DNA from: Pilatotrama ljubarskyi
Taxonomy: Eukaryota > Basidiomycota > Agaricomycetes > Polyporales > Polyporaceae
DNA length: 64,000 bases
Reading direction: 5' to 3'
Assembly (NCBI GenBank): GCA_022385805.1
Contig: MU277673.1
Location: 740,511 to 804,510, forward strand
How positions within the stretch are numbered: position 1 is the stretch's first letter; every line of letters starts with the position of its first letter. Both the position numbers and the translations under genes were made by a program. Positions 23,929 to 35,611 of the stretch are shown piece after piece. The notes beneath the pieces were generated by a model, which did not search any database, was not told where the DNA came from, and saw nothing but the letters and a program-made list of their open reading frames with translations.

Positions 23929-24562
23929 GCTATTCTCCCTGCAGATATGATCACGGATATGCCTATTTGGAGTGGCCTGCGACCCTCGATCAGCTGAACT
24001 TTGAAGACATGATGCATGGCGGATGCATTGGACAAGCATGCTGATGTCACCGGGAAGCTGTTTCCCCGCACTGCCGCCCGGCTCGCAATTGGTGCCTTGC
24101 CAAGAGCGCCGGGCGCTTCTCGCATGCCTCTGCTTTCGCTCGCTTCACCACCTGCACGACGTCGTGTGCACAGACCATAGCGCCATACTGCTTGTGAGGT
24201 GCCGCTATCGAGGGCATTATACGGCGCCTGGTCGCCAGCTCGTCGCCAGCCCGGTCAGCCCGGAAGAAAACAGAATATGGAATGATCTCGATGGGGCCCA
24301 CCTCTTGTGGTCTTGAATCTTGATCAGCATCCACCACCTGGCGACTCCAGCCGCCGGCCATGACACTGGCAGCCGCAGAGTACAAACCATGCGGCCGCCG
24401 GGGGCTCGTCTCGACTCCTCGTCCGCTCTTTCGACTTTGTCTCTCCCTCTGACCCTCCGGATACCCTTCACTTGTCCTGGCAGCCGCAGCCAAACCTCGG
24501 TCACCCTCTATCATCTCGTAGCTGAAGCGGCAGGCTTCTCCAGCTGACTTCCTGCGTATCTC
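23929..24562. other. Intergenic, upstream of the RTA1-like gene
   Basis: No gene recognised. The last 150 bp before the next start are CT-rich (TCTCCCTCTGACCCTCC and similar), a usual fungal promoter feature. Confidence 0.45.
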
Positions 24563-26078
24563 ATGATGCCGAGCTCTACACCTCGACAATCGCCGTCTTT
24601 CTGCGCTGCCCTCACCGTCCTCGCTGCGTTCGTCGCGTCCGTGCAGGCGGAGGACCGGACGCCCCCGCCGTGGGCGTTTAGCGATCCGAAGCACGATCCG
24701 TTCAACCCGCTCAGGTACATCGCGAGCAACACCCTCAGCGCGATCGCCATATGTGAGTGACCGTTACACACCTTCTTCCGCGTTCGTGCCGTGTATACTA
24801 TACCTTCCATTTTGAATCGGATGGGTGTGTTGGATCGCGGAAGAAGCAGCGTCGTCGCGGTGATACTGCGTGGCTTCTCGCATACGCGATGAATAGAATC
24901 ATGGACGAAGCCTTTCCCACCCTCCATGCCGTCTGGCACTTGGTGTACGCCGAAGAAGTCATGCTCATTCGTCGATATGTATAGCTCTCGTCCTCGCGGC
25001 TGCGTTGGTGCAGACATGGATGCTATTGCGGCAGGGCGGACGGTGCATGCTGGCGATGGTGATCGGCGAGTACAGTGCGTAGCGTTTCGTCGTCTCTGCT
25101 TTACGCTAGGCTAACAATTTCTGTAGCATGGGCGGTCGGGTTCGGGACCCGGTTCGGCTTGCACACGCAGCCGGATAGTCAGTCGATATACATCGCTTAT
25201 TACCTGTTCATCGTTCTCTCCGTACGTCCATGCCTTCACTCAATGGAGGTCGCGAAGGGTGACATAGCACCGCCTTGCAGCCATGCGCGTTCATTGCCTC
25301 CGAGTATATGCTCCTCGGACGGCTCGCGCGATACCTCAAGTCGCACAGGCATCTCCTCATCCCTCCCCAGCGCATCACGATCGTTTTCGTCGCCTCCGAT
25401 GTCACCACCTTCCTCATCCAGGTGCGTATCCTCCCTTACCTCACTTCGCGCTCCCGCGTTCTGACCACTTTCTGCCAGGCCGCGGGTGCGCTTCTCTCGA
25501 TCTCGAAGAACCAGCAGCTCTCGAAGACGGGCGAGCATGTGAGCCTTCTTTCTCCCTCCGCTCCACCGAGTCCTACTGTCAAGATGCTGACGCGTCGTTT
25601 TCGCATGCAGATATTCTTAGCTGGACTGGCGTTACAGCTAGCCTCCTTTGCTCTCTTCATTATGCTTGCACTGCGGTTCCATTACCGCATCAAGACGATG
25701 GACCCGCACATCTGGACCGTCGATGCAGGCAAGCCGTGGCATCAAGACTGGCGCATGCTCGGCTTCGTCCTCCTCGTTAGCTCGGTCGGCATTCTGGTAC
25801 GTTCTCATCTACAGTTTGCCCATGCGCACGATTCTCATTTGCTACTGTAGATTCGATGCGTGTACCGTGTCATCGAGCTCTCCCAGGGGTACCTCGGGCA
25901 TCTCGCGACCACCGAGGCATTCTTTTACGGGCTCGACTCGCTGCCGCTCTTCATCGCCATCGTGGTGTACATACCGTTCTGGCCGGGACGGATGATCCCG
26001 ACTATCGACGACCTGGCGAAGCTCGACAAGACGAACGCGCTCGACGGGCGGAGCAGTGCCGAGGAGGTGAAAGCATGA
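24563..26078 (+). CDS. RTA1-like seven-helix membrane protein
   Basis: Member of the fungal RTA1 / lipid-translocating exporter family, linked in yeasts to resistance against 7-aminocholesterol and to sphingoid-base handling. The start at 24563 (or 24566) opens a signal-peptide-like segment cut near VQAEDRTPP. Seven hydrophobic helices follow. Family hallmarks are visible: FIASEYMLLGRLARYL, FVASDVTTFLIQAAGALLS, HQDWRMLGFVLLVSSVGI, CVYRVIELSQGYLG and EAFFYGLDSLPLFIAIVVY. The tail ends SSAEEVKA, TGA 26076. The first intron (about 24752-24985) is longer than the rest; the others are 50-70 nt. About 330 residues, usual for the family. Confidence 0.9.
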
Positions 26079-26656
26079 GTTCCGGGTTACATTTGATACT
26101 TGTTGCGTTTTGGTCATGTTGCTCTTGGTCATGCTGCTCTATTGACGGCTTGGGCTTGGTACGATACTCATGGAACGTCTTCCAGACGGATTCTGCTGTA
26201 ATGGTCGCTCTCTAATGCACGCACGGATTAATTGGATGGTTCACGGTCCCCTGTTCGCGGCTTGCTTCCATGCGCGGTCAATGAATCTACACTCCTAGCT
26301 TACATTTCTACGCCCAAGCTGTCTCGGAGAGCGGCCGTGTGCTGACGAGCTGTGCGGTGCGAGCGACGAGCGTTGCCGTTCTGAGACTTTGGGGCTGCGG
26401 TAGGGTTAGGGGCAGCGGGCGACGTCAGATCCCCAACGAGTGCAAAAAATAGAGTTGAAGGTTGCCGTCGTCGACTGCCCGGTCTCCCGCCCCGACTCGG
26501 AGCCTCCGCTGAGCTGCGTGTGGGGAAGCTGCACACCGAAACACACCCGCACTCAGGCCCACGCCCCTCTTCCCCACACTCCCCTAGACCTCCCTCCCTC
26601 CTGCTCCACCTCCGCTTTCACCTCCACCTCCACCACCCCCGCATCGCAGCGCAGCC
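26079..26656. promoter_or_regulatory. Intergenic region with CT-rich core promoter
   Basis: Between the RTA1-like and Nudix-like genes. A strong pyrimidine tract at about 26575-26645 ends just before the Nudix start at 26657, a pattern typical of TATA-less fungal promoters. Nothing else recognised. Confidence 0.45.
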
Positions 26657-28319
26657 ATGGCGGCGAACAAAGGTGCGTGGTCTTCGTCGTCCCGAGCGGC
26701 GTCTGACACGCTCGACCTGACACCGCGCGATTACTAGAGCCGAACGCGATCGTCCCGCTGCTCTCGCGTGCCCTTCACCGGATTCGCTCTACACCCCCGA
26801 GGATCATCGCATCCCCTGCTACCCGTACGTCTCACCCGCATGCGCTCGTATCCACCGTCTCGTTCTGGGTGACTGATTGTATGCGCAGAACCGCGCCGAG
26901 CTGCGGTCGCCATAATCCTCCGCGTCTCGCCCCCGCCAAACTACGTCTTCCCCGCATCACCACAATCCGCCGACGGCGGTTCGCCAACAAATGTGCCGGT
27001 ACCGACTCTGACGGAGTTCTTCCAGCTAGATTGGGTGAACGCTCCTGGGGCACGGCCGGAGATCCTGTTCCTGAGGAGAGAGAGGCCGGATGGGAACGAC
27101 GGCGGGAGGATGAGCGGGAGCGGGCCTAATACGCGCGAGGCGCATGTCGCGTTCCCGGGTGGAAAGACTGAGGAGGGCGACGAAGGCGGGCTGTATACGG
27201 GTGAGTTCATTACCTCGATTTCCACTGGCGTGTCTTTCGGGGGAATGGTACGTTTGTATGACACACTGCGTACGGCATTCTCCCGTGGGCACGCACAGAG
27301 TTGAGTTGCATGCTGAGCGTTTCTTGCTAGCTATGCGGCAGACGTGGGAGGAGATCGGCCTCGACCTCGCAGAACAGTCGTATACCCCCATCGGCCAGCT
27401 GGACGACCGCGAAATCACCACCTCTCTCGGAAAGCGGCTGCTCATGATCCTCTCGCCCTTCGTCTTCCTACAATTGACTCCGCAGACGACGCCTGTCGAC
27501 CCCTCTCCAGGCACCACGCTCCACTGGGTTCCATTGTCTGCACTCCTCCCGAGACCTGTCGGCGACGGTCCTAGATGGTCTACTGTCTCCGTTGATGCTT
27601 CCTCACGGCTGGCACCCCGTCACTCGACGGTCATGCGCATCCTCGTACGCTTGCTCGTAGGGAGCATGAAGTTCCCCGCAATCCTCATTCCCGTTTCTCC
27701 CTACCCTCCACCCTCTCTTCCCGAATCCGCCGACGAGAAGGCGATCGATGCGAAACGTGCACGCGTCGAGGCCGCAGGTTCAGCACCATCGTCGCTGAAG
27801 CGTGATCACTCGCTGCAGTTCCGTGCGCGACGGTCGCAAGATGAGGAGACGCTGAAGCTCTGGGGCCTGTCGCTCGGCATGACGCTAGACCTGCTCGCGC
27901 ACATGGCACCGCCTGAGGCGCGTCGTGGGGCCGGAGGTGCTGCGCTGCTGCCACCGGATGCGGAGGCAGAGCTGCTGCGCGTGCCGGTGATGGCGCCTAG
28001 CCTTGCGAGCGTGTTCCCGAGATTTGGGTACCCGGATGTGAATTTCTGGATTTGGGTGTTCGGGAAGAGGTATCGGGCTGTTATTCGTGGGTGGGAGGCT
28101 AGTGTGCGTGCTGGCGGGACGAACGACCGGAGGTGAGTTCACTAGCGTTCGTGTGAGTACGTGGTCCTGACGAGGATGCGCAGGATCAACTGGACGGGCT
28201 CAGCTTTGACGACGTTCTATGCGGCGGTGCGGAAGGCACTCGTCGTGGTTATTGTCGTACGCGCCATTCTCGTCCTCTTGGGCCTGTTCCTGGGTGGCTG
28301 GTTCCTCTTCTGGAGATAG
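26657..28319 (+). CDS. Nudix-like hydrolase with C-terminal membrane anchor
   Basis: About 420 residues. Exon 1 is only 16 nt (MAANKE, shared codon). After PRRAAVAIILRVSPPP a Nudix fold appears: AHVAFPGGKTEEGDEGGLYT joined over an intron to AMRQTWEEIGLDLAE. This aligns with the CoA/ADP-ribose pyrophosphatase-like branch. The Nudix box GX5EX7REUXEEXGU is imperfect: one extra residue before the glutamate, and RQ in place of RE. The EE pair that binds metal is present. C-terminal of a variable part lies FPRFGYPDVNFWIWVFGKRY, then a single hydrophobic helix (VVVIVVRAILVLLGLFLGGW) ending FLFWR, TAG 28317. It may therefore be tail-anchored to an organelle membrane. Activity is uncertain because of the altered box. 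Confidence 0.8.
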
Positions 28320-28950
28320 TGCACGACACCCGGCACCCAACGACCTCGTCTCATCCCATCCCAGCGCCTGCACGAACCGTACATACAGTGCAATTCGCAT
28401 GTGTTGTTTGGCATTACACGCCTGTTGTTGCCCCTTTGGGCCGTGTACCTCAACTCACCCCGCCCCGCTTCGTCTCGGTGTACCACCCCTCCGCTCTGTC
28501 TCATTCCTCCTCTCATGTCCGGGTTAGTCGCATGCACGAGTACACAGATACATCAACCACATACCTTCACATTTCTATCCGATTAGGTATAGTGCAGACT
28601 CGTACGCCTCCCTGTCTGCTTTCCCGTGCGCTTTGTTCATTTCTTTAGGGACTGGACCACTCGTCGCAGTACATACATAGCGATATAGTAAGAAAGCGGG
28701 CCAGGTACCGAGGTCGAACTGCTGGGACGTGGCGGCATTATGGGTGGTTGTACTTTAGATCGGGGAGCAGACTGCGGGTGGTGGAGATCGTGTTCTGGTT
28801 CTGGTTAACGGTCCGGTGAATTATGACTTTTCACGAACTTGAGACCCCTAGTTGCCGGGAAGACCCTCATCATATACGTGGGTTCTCTGCTCAGGGCCTC
28901 AGGCCTTACTAAAACACATCCGCACGTATCAGCGAGCCCGAGAAATAACC
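28320..28950. other. Convergent 3' intergenic region
   Basis: Between the ends of the Nudix-like gene and the minus-strand gene ending at 28951. No gene or repeat seen. Confidence 0.45.
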
Positions 28951-30021
28951 TCAATCAAAGATAGCCTCAGCCTCAGCAACGGCTTTCTTCATGACCGACT
29001 CCTGCATCTTCTGAATGACTGCCTTCCGAGGACGGAACTTGCGCGCAGCATAGTCTACGAGCATCCGAATCCAGGTCAGGTCTCACGGTGCACGCGGAAG
29101 CTGTCACGACGAGCGAGAACGGGACGTACTGCCGACAATACCATTTTTGTCAAACTGCAGGCCGGTGATGCGCTCGCAGTGGGACCAAGCCTTTAACTGG
29201 ATGCGGTACACCTAAAAATTTCGACGTTGCGCGATGGTCAGACTGGCAACATCGGATTCGTGAGACTTACCTTGAAGTACGGGTGCTGGGGGTCCGGGAA
29301 TCGGAGCACGCCGATGTCAACGAGCCTCTTGGTGTGCTCCGCGACCTTGTAGATAGCGGTCTCGATGGACGTGATGGACGCGCCTGTCTGCGCAACGATC
29401 CTGGCCATCACCCCGATGTCGATGTGCGTGCTGTTCAGCACGTCCTCGTCGTTGATGAGGTTGATGAACCAAGAGTTGACCTGTCGCGTCATGCATCAGC
29501 CGAAACGCTCCCCGACAATGTCCCCTCCGAGCGGCGACACGTACCTCCTCGACGACGCCTTGGTCAGGCTCGCCGTTGAACTTGAAGAAGTTCGTGTTCT
29601 CCTTGATGAGCTTGTCGTCGTGGACGATCTCCGCATCGAACGGCTCGAGCAGCGTGTTCTGCATCAGCACTGAGACGATCGTCTCCCAGTCGAGCGGGCC
29701 CCGCGCGGCGGCGCGCGCCTTCTTGAGCGTGCGCATAGTGCCGCTGATCATCACCTTGAGCTCGTCGTCCATCTGCTTGATGCTCTCGGAAGTCAGCTTG
29801 CCGAAGGCGGGCGCGAGGTCGAGGTGCAGGAAGTCGTCCTGCGTGTCGTCCTTGACGTTCATCTGCAGGGCGGCGGGTCATCCAGCCGGTTCGTCAGCGG
29901 TATGGGCAAAAGAGACGAGGGAGGGATGAAGACCCGCCTGGGAGAAGTCGAAGTTCTTCACGTAGGTGGACAGGCCTTCCTTGTGGAGGGCAATGTTGAA
30001 TACCTGGTTGAGGGCAGCCAT
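28951..30021 (-). CDS. Unidentified protein, possibly Cyt-like fold
   Basis: Five exons, about 270 residues, strong basidiomycete codon bias, so very likely a real gene. Start ATG at 30021 (MAALNQVFNIALHKEGLS). The first half looks helical (SIKQMDDELKVMISGTMRTL). The second half looks like alternating strands (HIDIGVMARIVAQTGASITS, then KRLVDIGVLRF and YFKVYRIQLKAW). A basic C-terminal helix ends EAEAIFD. There is no signal peptide. I do not recognise the family with confidence; helix-then-strand order and the YRIQLKAW region recall fungal proteins annotated as Cyt-like (delta-endotoxin CytB family), an impression only. The first intron seems to use a GC donor (29936-29937), or else a GT donor 24 nt earlier; both keep the frame. 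A TATA box lies 62 bp upstream. Confidence 0.7.
29863..29937 (-). other. Candidate GC-AG intron
   Basis: 75-nt intron with donor CAG/GCGGGT and acceptor CTGCAG/ATG. The GT three bases inside would break the downstream frame. The competing canonical option is a GTGAAG donor 24 nt earlier, which drops eight residues but keeps the frame. cDNA would decide. Confidence 0.45.
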
Positions 30022-30082
30022 GGTGATGCTGGGCAGGTTGAGTGTGAAGTGGCGATGCTTGTGGTGGGCGGGCGACCATGGG

Positions 30083-30089
30083 CTTTATA
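30083..30089 (-). promoter_or_regulatory. TATA box
   Basis: TATAAAG on the minus strand, 62 bp upstream of the start codon at 30021. It is one of the few clear TATA boxes in the window, which suggests regulated or high-level expression of this gene. Confidence 0.55.
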
Positions 30090-31117
30090 CCGTCGACGGA
30101 CCCTACACATCGCCCACAGATAGGGCCTTGACTACTTGAATTCAGTCGTTGAACCCTCCGCTATGGTGGGGAGAAGGCGTCCTTGACCACATCTAGCACG
30201 AGGACGCTATCCGCTGGCGTGATAGCCCCCCCGAGGCGACGGAGAACCCAAGAAGGGCGCCACGTTGCTTAGGAGCCTACCCCGCGACTGAACATTCTCA
30301 AGGTTCGCCGGATGGTAGGCGTGTCAGCGAGTGGTCTCCCTTCGCGTGCTTCTCCACCTCCTCTACACGCGGCGTAGCACAATAGTTGACAGCTTGGGAG
30401 CCAGCGTCCACGTCGAAGCTCGCGAGGGATCCGCGAGCAGGCGTTCATCAGGGGAGAAATGAAGAGTTCGTTGTCAGTATGGTCTACCGCCGGGGAATGG
30501 AAGGCGAAGTGGGGCAGATGACCGGCGTAGGACGCCCGCCCCGCCTCTCTGATAGATGATGGTTTAGTAGACGCAGAAGCCAGTACAAAGGCACGCTCTG
30601 GAGGTGTGCGAGCACGAGCGTCCCAGCTCGCCGGGCCCCTGCGCGGGAGGATGTGACGGTGCGAGGTGCTTGCGTGCCAGTGCGTGCCAAATGAGGCGCC
30701 TGCGTCAGGCTTCAGGCTTGCGGTGGACGGCGGGAGTCAGTCATAGAATGATGAGGGCTGTGTGCTGGGGTATATTGGCGAGATGCATATGCCGGCGGCC
30801 TGGTGCGTGCTGTTCGAATTTGCCCCGGTGCCTGCATGCACTATTCTCAAACCAAGGTCGGTGCAGTTAGCCTGTCCAGCGCTGCGCGCACGGTGGACGG
30901 CCGGGAAGGACGACGCACCGATACGACTATGTACACACATGTGTACGAGTAGCACACAGGTCATGCAAGAGCAGCACGCACGTATCCGCATGCATGCAGC
31001 TCCAGTGGACCTGTACTGCACCAGATTATCCACCCGCCGCCGGATGGCGTTTGAGCCCTGACCTTGCTCGTGTCCTCTGAACACCCTCTGGCGATCGAGA
31101 GGCTCGATGCCCGCACC
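30090..31117. other. Intergenic region without a recognised gene
   Basis: No frame here has a family motif. The segment lies upstream of the gene starting at 30021 and downstream of the small gene ending at 31118. Confidence 0.45.
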
Positions 31118-31337
31118 TCACCCCAGTTCCACGAGCATGGCGTCTGAGTCGCTTCTGACGTAGTGCACGTGCGCTCGAGCCTCGAAGACGAGTCCCATGT
31201 ACTCCTGGAACTTGTTGCATGAGGGTGTTGCCCAACGATCCGATTCCACTGGGAAGGCTTACATTGACGATCACTTGGATGCTAAGAGTTTCTTCCTGGA
31301 TTGATTTACGAATGTTTTCAGCCGCATCGCTGGACAT
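31118..31337 (-). CDS. Small hypothetical protein, two exons
   Basis: Reads MSSDAAENIRKSIQEETLSI then QVIVN, a canonical intron (GTAAGC donor, CAACAAG acceptor, about 52 nt), then FQEYMGLVFEARAHVHYVRS and DSDAMLVELG, stop at 31118. 55 residues, acidic, predicted helix then strands. A TAG lies two codons before the ATG, so it does not extend upstream in frame. I do not recognise it. It could be a genuine small protein or the last exons of a decayed gene. Codon use and the phase-keeping intron favour coding. Confidence 0.35.
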
Positions 31338-31893
31338 TGACTATTCACTCACTGCTGGCAACACAACAGGCATGCTAGTGGGTCTACTCCACCCAGGTCC
31401 ATGCAAGATTCAGCTCGGAGAATCAGACTAACAGGAGCCTGACCGAGCGATATAAAAACATAGCAAGGTTATGGGATAGATAGATATAACCACTACTACT
31501 CGTAGTATCACCAGAGATAAACGTCGATCGAGACAAAAATATGTGCACATCACAGTACAAGCTAAATACAAACCAAGTGGTGACCGGCGGGGCGCTCCTT
31601 AGTCTCCCTTATAGGCAGATGTCGCGAAGTGCGAGCATAACAGACGGTGGTTGAAGACAAGAGCGACACATCCCGTTTCCCGATGTTCTCGGACTCGGCA
31701 TTTTGGCGCCTAACCCTTACACGTGACAAAACACGACGCGCGACGCGACTGCGCGAGGCGCCCGCGCCTTAGCCGCAGGGCCCCGGCGGAGGTGCAATTG
31801 TTGCCGCAGCTTGACCTTGACCCTCATCGCCCCCTTCTTCAGGAGCACCACCGACTCTCTGAGGCCCCTGCGACGGCGTGTGGACATATTCTA
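31338..31893. other. Divergent intergenic region before pif1
   Basis: AT-rich between 31430 and 31570, with a short GATA-type repeat (ATAGATAGATATA near 31480) and a weak 6-bp hairpin around 31495-31510. No gene seen. Confidence 0.45.
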
Positions 31894-34871
31894 ATGTCTA
31901 AACAGAAGTACTATGCCGTGCACAACGGCAGACAGGGGACCAAGATCTACACCACTTGGGAAGAGGTTCGTTCGTTGCCACGCGCGATGTTCGACTTCTG
32001 CTGGTCTTCCCGAGCTGTGTGTTACGTTACTGACCAACTTATTGGAATTTTCTTGTTTAGACGAAGGCAAACGTACGACATTCTCAGTGCAGGCAACCTC
32101 TGGACTCTCTGACAGGCATTCAATGGCTTGACCCAGGTCTCCCGTTTCTCCGGCGCGATACACAAGAGCTTTCGTAGCTTACCGGAGGCACGCGCATGGC
32201 TCCTCGGCGTGGCAGATGCTGCTGCTGCCGATGCAGCTCCTCTGTACGGTTGTCAGTGTTCAACCTTGCTCTACTTGGCTGACCATCTCACGAGACGCGA
32301 CGTAGACCCCGGTGCGCCTCCACCTCCTGAGAGCGAACCGGCCACACAACAAGAGCCACCTACCCAAGCTGGAGCGAGCCAGATTCCTGTGTCAGCTTCA
32401 GGACCTCCCGTAAAATACGAGGAAATGGACGACGAGTGGCCGGACGAGGAGTTCTTCCAGGAGCAGAGCACTATGGACATCGACGGGCCTACCGCGGTGG
32501 CTAGTCAGCTGCCGTTTCCGGGAGAAGTCGAGATGAAAGAGGTCGACGACTCTATGCAGATTGAGGCTCTCGAAGCGACGGCGGTCGCGGCAGCACCCCC
32601 ACCACCCCCACCGGAGATCAAGCTGTCCCCGGATCAGCAGCGGGTGCTGGATATGGTCAAGCAAGGCAAGAGCGTCTTTTTCACCGGGTCTGCAGGTGCG
32701 TTCCGTTTACGAAAGGCCTGCATGGGACGAGCGGTTCACCGTCGGCCACAGGAACGGGCAAGTCTGTGCTCTTGAGAGAGATCATCAAGCTGCGCGGCGG
32801 CCGTCCGAGCGTCCGATTAGGTGTGACCGCGTCCACCGGGATCGCGTCTGTGAACATTGGCGGGTGCACGCTGCACTCGTGGGCCGGTATCGGCCTGGGC
32901 AAAGAGGACAAAGACGCGTTGGTCGGTAAGATCCTCGGGATATCCAAGAAGGAGTATAAGCTGGACAAGCTGCGACGGGACGAGCTCAAGGCGAGGCAGA
33001 GGCGCGGTGAATCGCTCACTGAGGAGGAAAAGCAGTTCTTGAAGACGTCGCCGGGGGACCGGAAGAATAAGGTGCTTGATAGGTGGAAGGAGTGCAGGAC
33101 GCTCATAATTGACGAAAGTGCGTGTCGGGATGATCTGTAGGGTATCTGGGCATGAGTTGACACGGCGCGTCCGTCAAGTCTCCATGATCGACGGCAAGCT
33201 GTTCGACAAGTTGGTGAGCTTATCGATTCCGGATGGTTTGTTCTTGGGTGCTCATGTCGCACGTCTCTCGGTAGGAGTATGTTGCGCGGCAACTTAGGAA
33301 GAACGACCTTCCGTTCGGCGGTATTCAGGTCAGTACATCAACCAGAGAATACGGACTCCTTCATCATTCGCTGAACAATGCTGCAACCAGCTTGTTCTCT
33401 CGGGGGACTTCTGCCAGCTGCCGCCTGTTCCCGACAAGAGCTCAACAGGTGCACAAATTCCCGCGACCTTCGCATTTGATGCCGAGTCGTGGTCGCGCTG
33501 CGTGGGACCGCCAGTCGTGTTGACCAAGGTGTTCCGTCAGAAAGACCAAGGTCAGTAGTGCTCACTTGAAGAGCCTCAGTGCTCGGCAGATAGTGGCTGA
33601 TACAACCCTCCCAGCGTTCGTTGACATGCTCAATGCGATGCGGTTCGGGCGGCTTGACGCGAAGACGACGGCGGAGTTCAGGAAGCTCTCGCGTGAAGTG
33701 CGGTACGACGATGGGATCGAGCCGACTGAGCTGTGCGTGCCTCTCTCTTGCATTGATGGTCTCACTTTGTGATAGGAGGACCTACGACTGCAGCTATCCG
33801 ACACGCGCCGAGGTAGAGAGCGCCAACAGTTCGCGGCTGAAGAAGCTCCCCGGCAACAATTGCATTTACGAGGCGAGGGACCTTCCCGGCCGTGACGAGA
33901 ACCACAATGAATTTCCGCCCGAGCGCGTCGAGCGGGCTCTCAAGGACCTCGTCGTCCCCAAGAGGCTCCCCTTGAGGGTCGGCGCTCAGGTCATGCTAGT
34001 GAAGGTAGTCTGCACTCGCCGACTCCATACCCTACGAGACTGAGGAAATGTTCAGAACATCATCCAAGGACTCCTTGTGAACGGATCCGTCGGGCGCGTC
34101 GTCGGCTTCTACAGGCCACTCGAGGCGCTCAAGATGGGCATCCAGATCGCACTCCCAGACAACCGCGAGCGCAATGCCGGGGCACCGGACCTTCCGGGCG
34201 GACCCACGGTAGAGATACCTCGGAACGAGTCCTCTAGCCAGTCGCAGAAAACAGCCCCGGACGCACGCGAGGAGCGAATCAAGCAGATCCTCAAGCTCAA
34301 CAGCGTCTGGCCTGCGGTACAATTCCAGTGCGGGGTGACGCAGCTGTGCGTGCCGCTGACGTTTGAGGTGGTCAGCGCGGAAGGCATAATTGAAGCCACT
34401 CGTGATCAGGTGCGTGCGCTGAGTACACGGGAGCCGAAGAGGCTGACGTTGGAGGTGATAGGTGCCCCTTATTCTAGCATGGGCATTGAGTATACACAAG
34501 TCGCAAGGCCAAACTCTGGAGCGCGTCCGAGTGAACCTCGGCAGGATCTTTGAGAAAGGGCAAGGTGACTGACTTACAGATTGGTGTCCACTCACAAGAC
34601 GAGCTGAAGTGACGTCAATCTCTCTAGCCTATGTGGCACTGTCCAGAGCGACGCGCATGGAGACATTGCAAGTCATCAATTTCGATCCCAGCAAGTGAGC
34701 ACTAGTCACCGCATTATCTGACGTGTTGCCCTAATCCTTGACGATAGGGTCCTTGCACACCCACGCGTGCTGCAATGGATGACGGAGCAGACGGGAAAAT
34801 ACCCCGGACCAGACTATCTGGCTGATCGAGAACTAGACGACGAGCTTGAGTATTGGCGAGATTTCCTCTAG
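31894..34871 (+). CDS. pif1: Pif1-family helicase fused to RNase H1-type hybrid-binding domain
   Basis: 5'-to-3' DNA helicase of superfamily 1B, known for unwinding G-quadruplexes and RNA-DNA hybrids. Residues about 5-52 form the small domain found at the N-terminus of RNase H1 and in caulimovirus protein [20 protein letters not shown], an intron at 31966-32115, then [19 protein letters not shown]. An acidic linker follows. The helicase has Walker A GSAGTGKS (split by the intron at 32696-32751), VTASTGIAS, Walker [43 protein letters not shown] and [14 protein letters not shown]. All core motifs are intact. About 690 residues, ten or so short introns, stop TAG 34869. I see no mitochondrial presequence from this start, so nuclear action is likelier. 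There is no RNase H catalytic domain. Confidence 0.92.
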
Positions 34872-35611
34872 GACGCAAGTCCCACTCGGGCGACTGCGGT
34901 AAATCGCCTCGCTTCAAGTTCGAGGCTATCGATACTATCTGACAACCATATGGTATCTGCGAACATATCTATCGTACATCTAACCCTCGTTCTGTACATG
35001 TGTAGCATAGCTAGCGCCTATGACTAACTTCGCTTGGCTGCCCTCATCGTCTCCGGCACTCTCTTTTCCACGAGCCTGCCTTACGAGGGAACTCAGCATT
35101 GCTCTAATGCACTGTTCGCATCCTCTTCGTCCTGCTGACTCGCTTGAGGCGCTGGAGTGGAAATTCGAGCGGCAAGGAGGACATGGAGAAGGCAGGTGAG
35201 TTACTGCACCTCTTCTTTAGACGTCGGCATGAGCTCATGTCTTGTCCTTGCGAAGGTTGACTACCTCACAGGACTCGCCGTTAGGCCGAGATAGGAAACC
35301 GGCATCCATGCCAGATGAAAATGAGTACGTCGGCAGACGCAACGTGGTTGGTAGGTTGGTAGAAGTGCGGAGTCGCGTCGAGTGGGTTGTCTCGTGCCTC
35401 GTCTACAGTACCACCCGCGATGTGAGCTTCACGACTTCCATTCAAATCCTATGTCACGCCTGTCGGTGCGGCTGGCTCCGAGAGCCCTGCGACATCTGAC
35501 GCTGGAGGTACAGCCGCGATATATACAGCAGGTCGGGGCACCTGCTGCTACCCAGACCTGAGCATCCCTCTCGGTCCACTCCTCTCTAGATCTGCGTACA
35601 AAGCCTTCACT
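34872..35611. other. Intergenic region between pif1 and the lipase gene
   Basis: No gene recognised. Frames are short and without motif. The sequence just before the lipase start at 35612 is CT-rich (CCCTCTCGGTCCACTCCTCTC). Confidence 0.45.

Noticed and set aside
24047..24694. 215-codon minus-strand frame
   Set aside because: Overlaps the start of the RTA1-like gene on the other strand and shows no motif.
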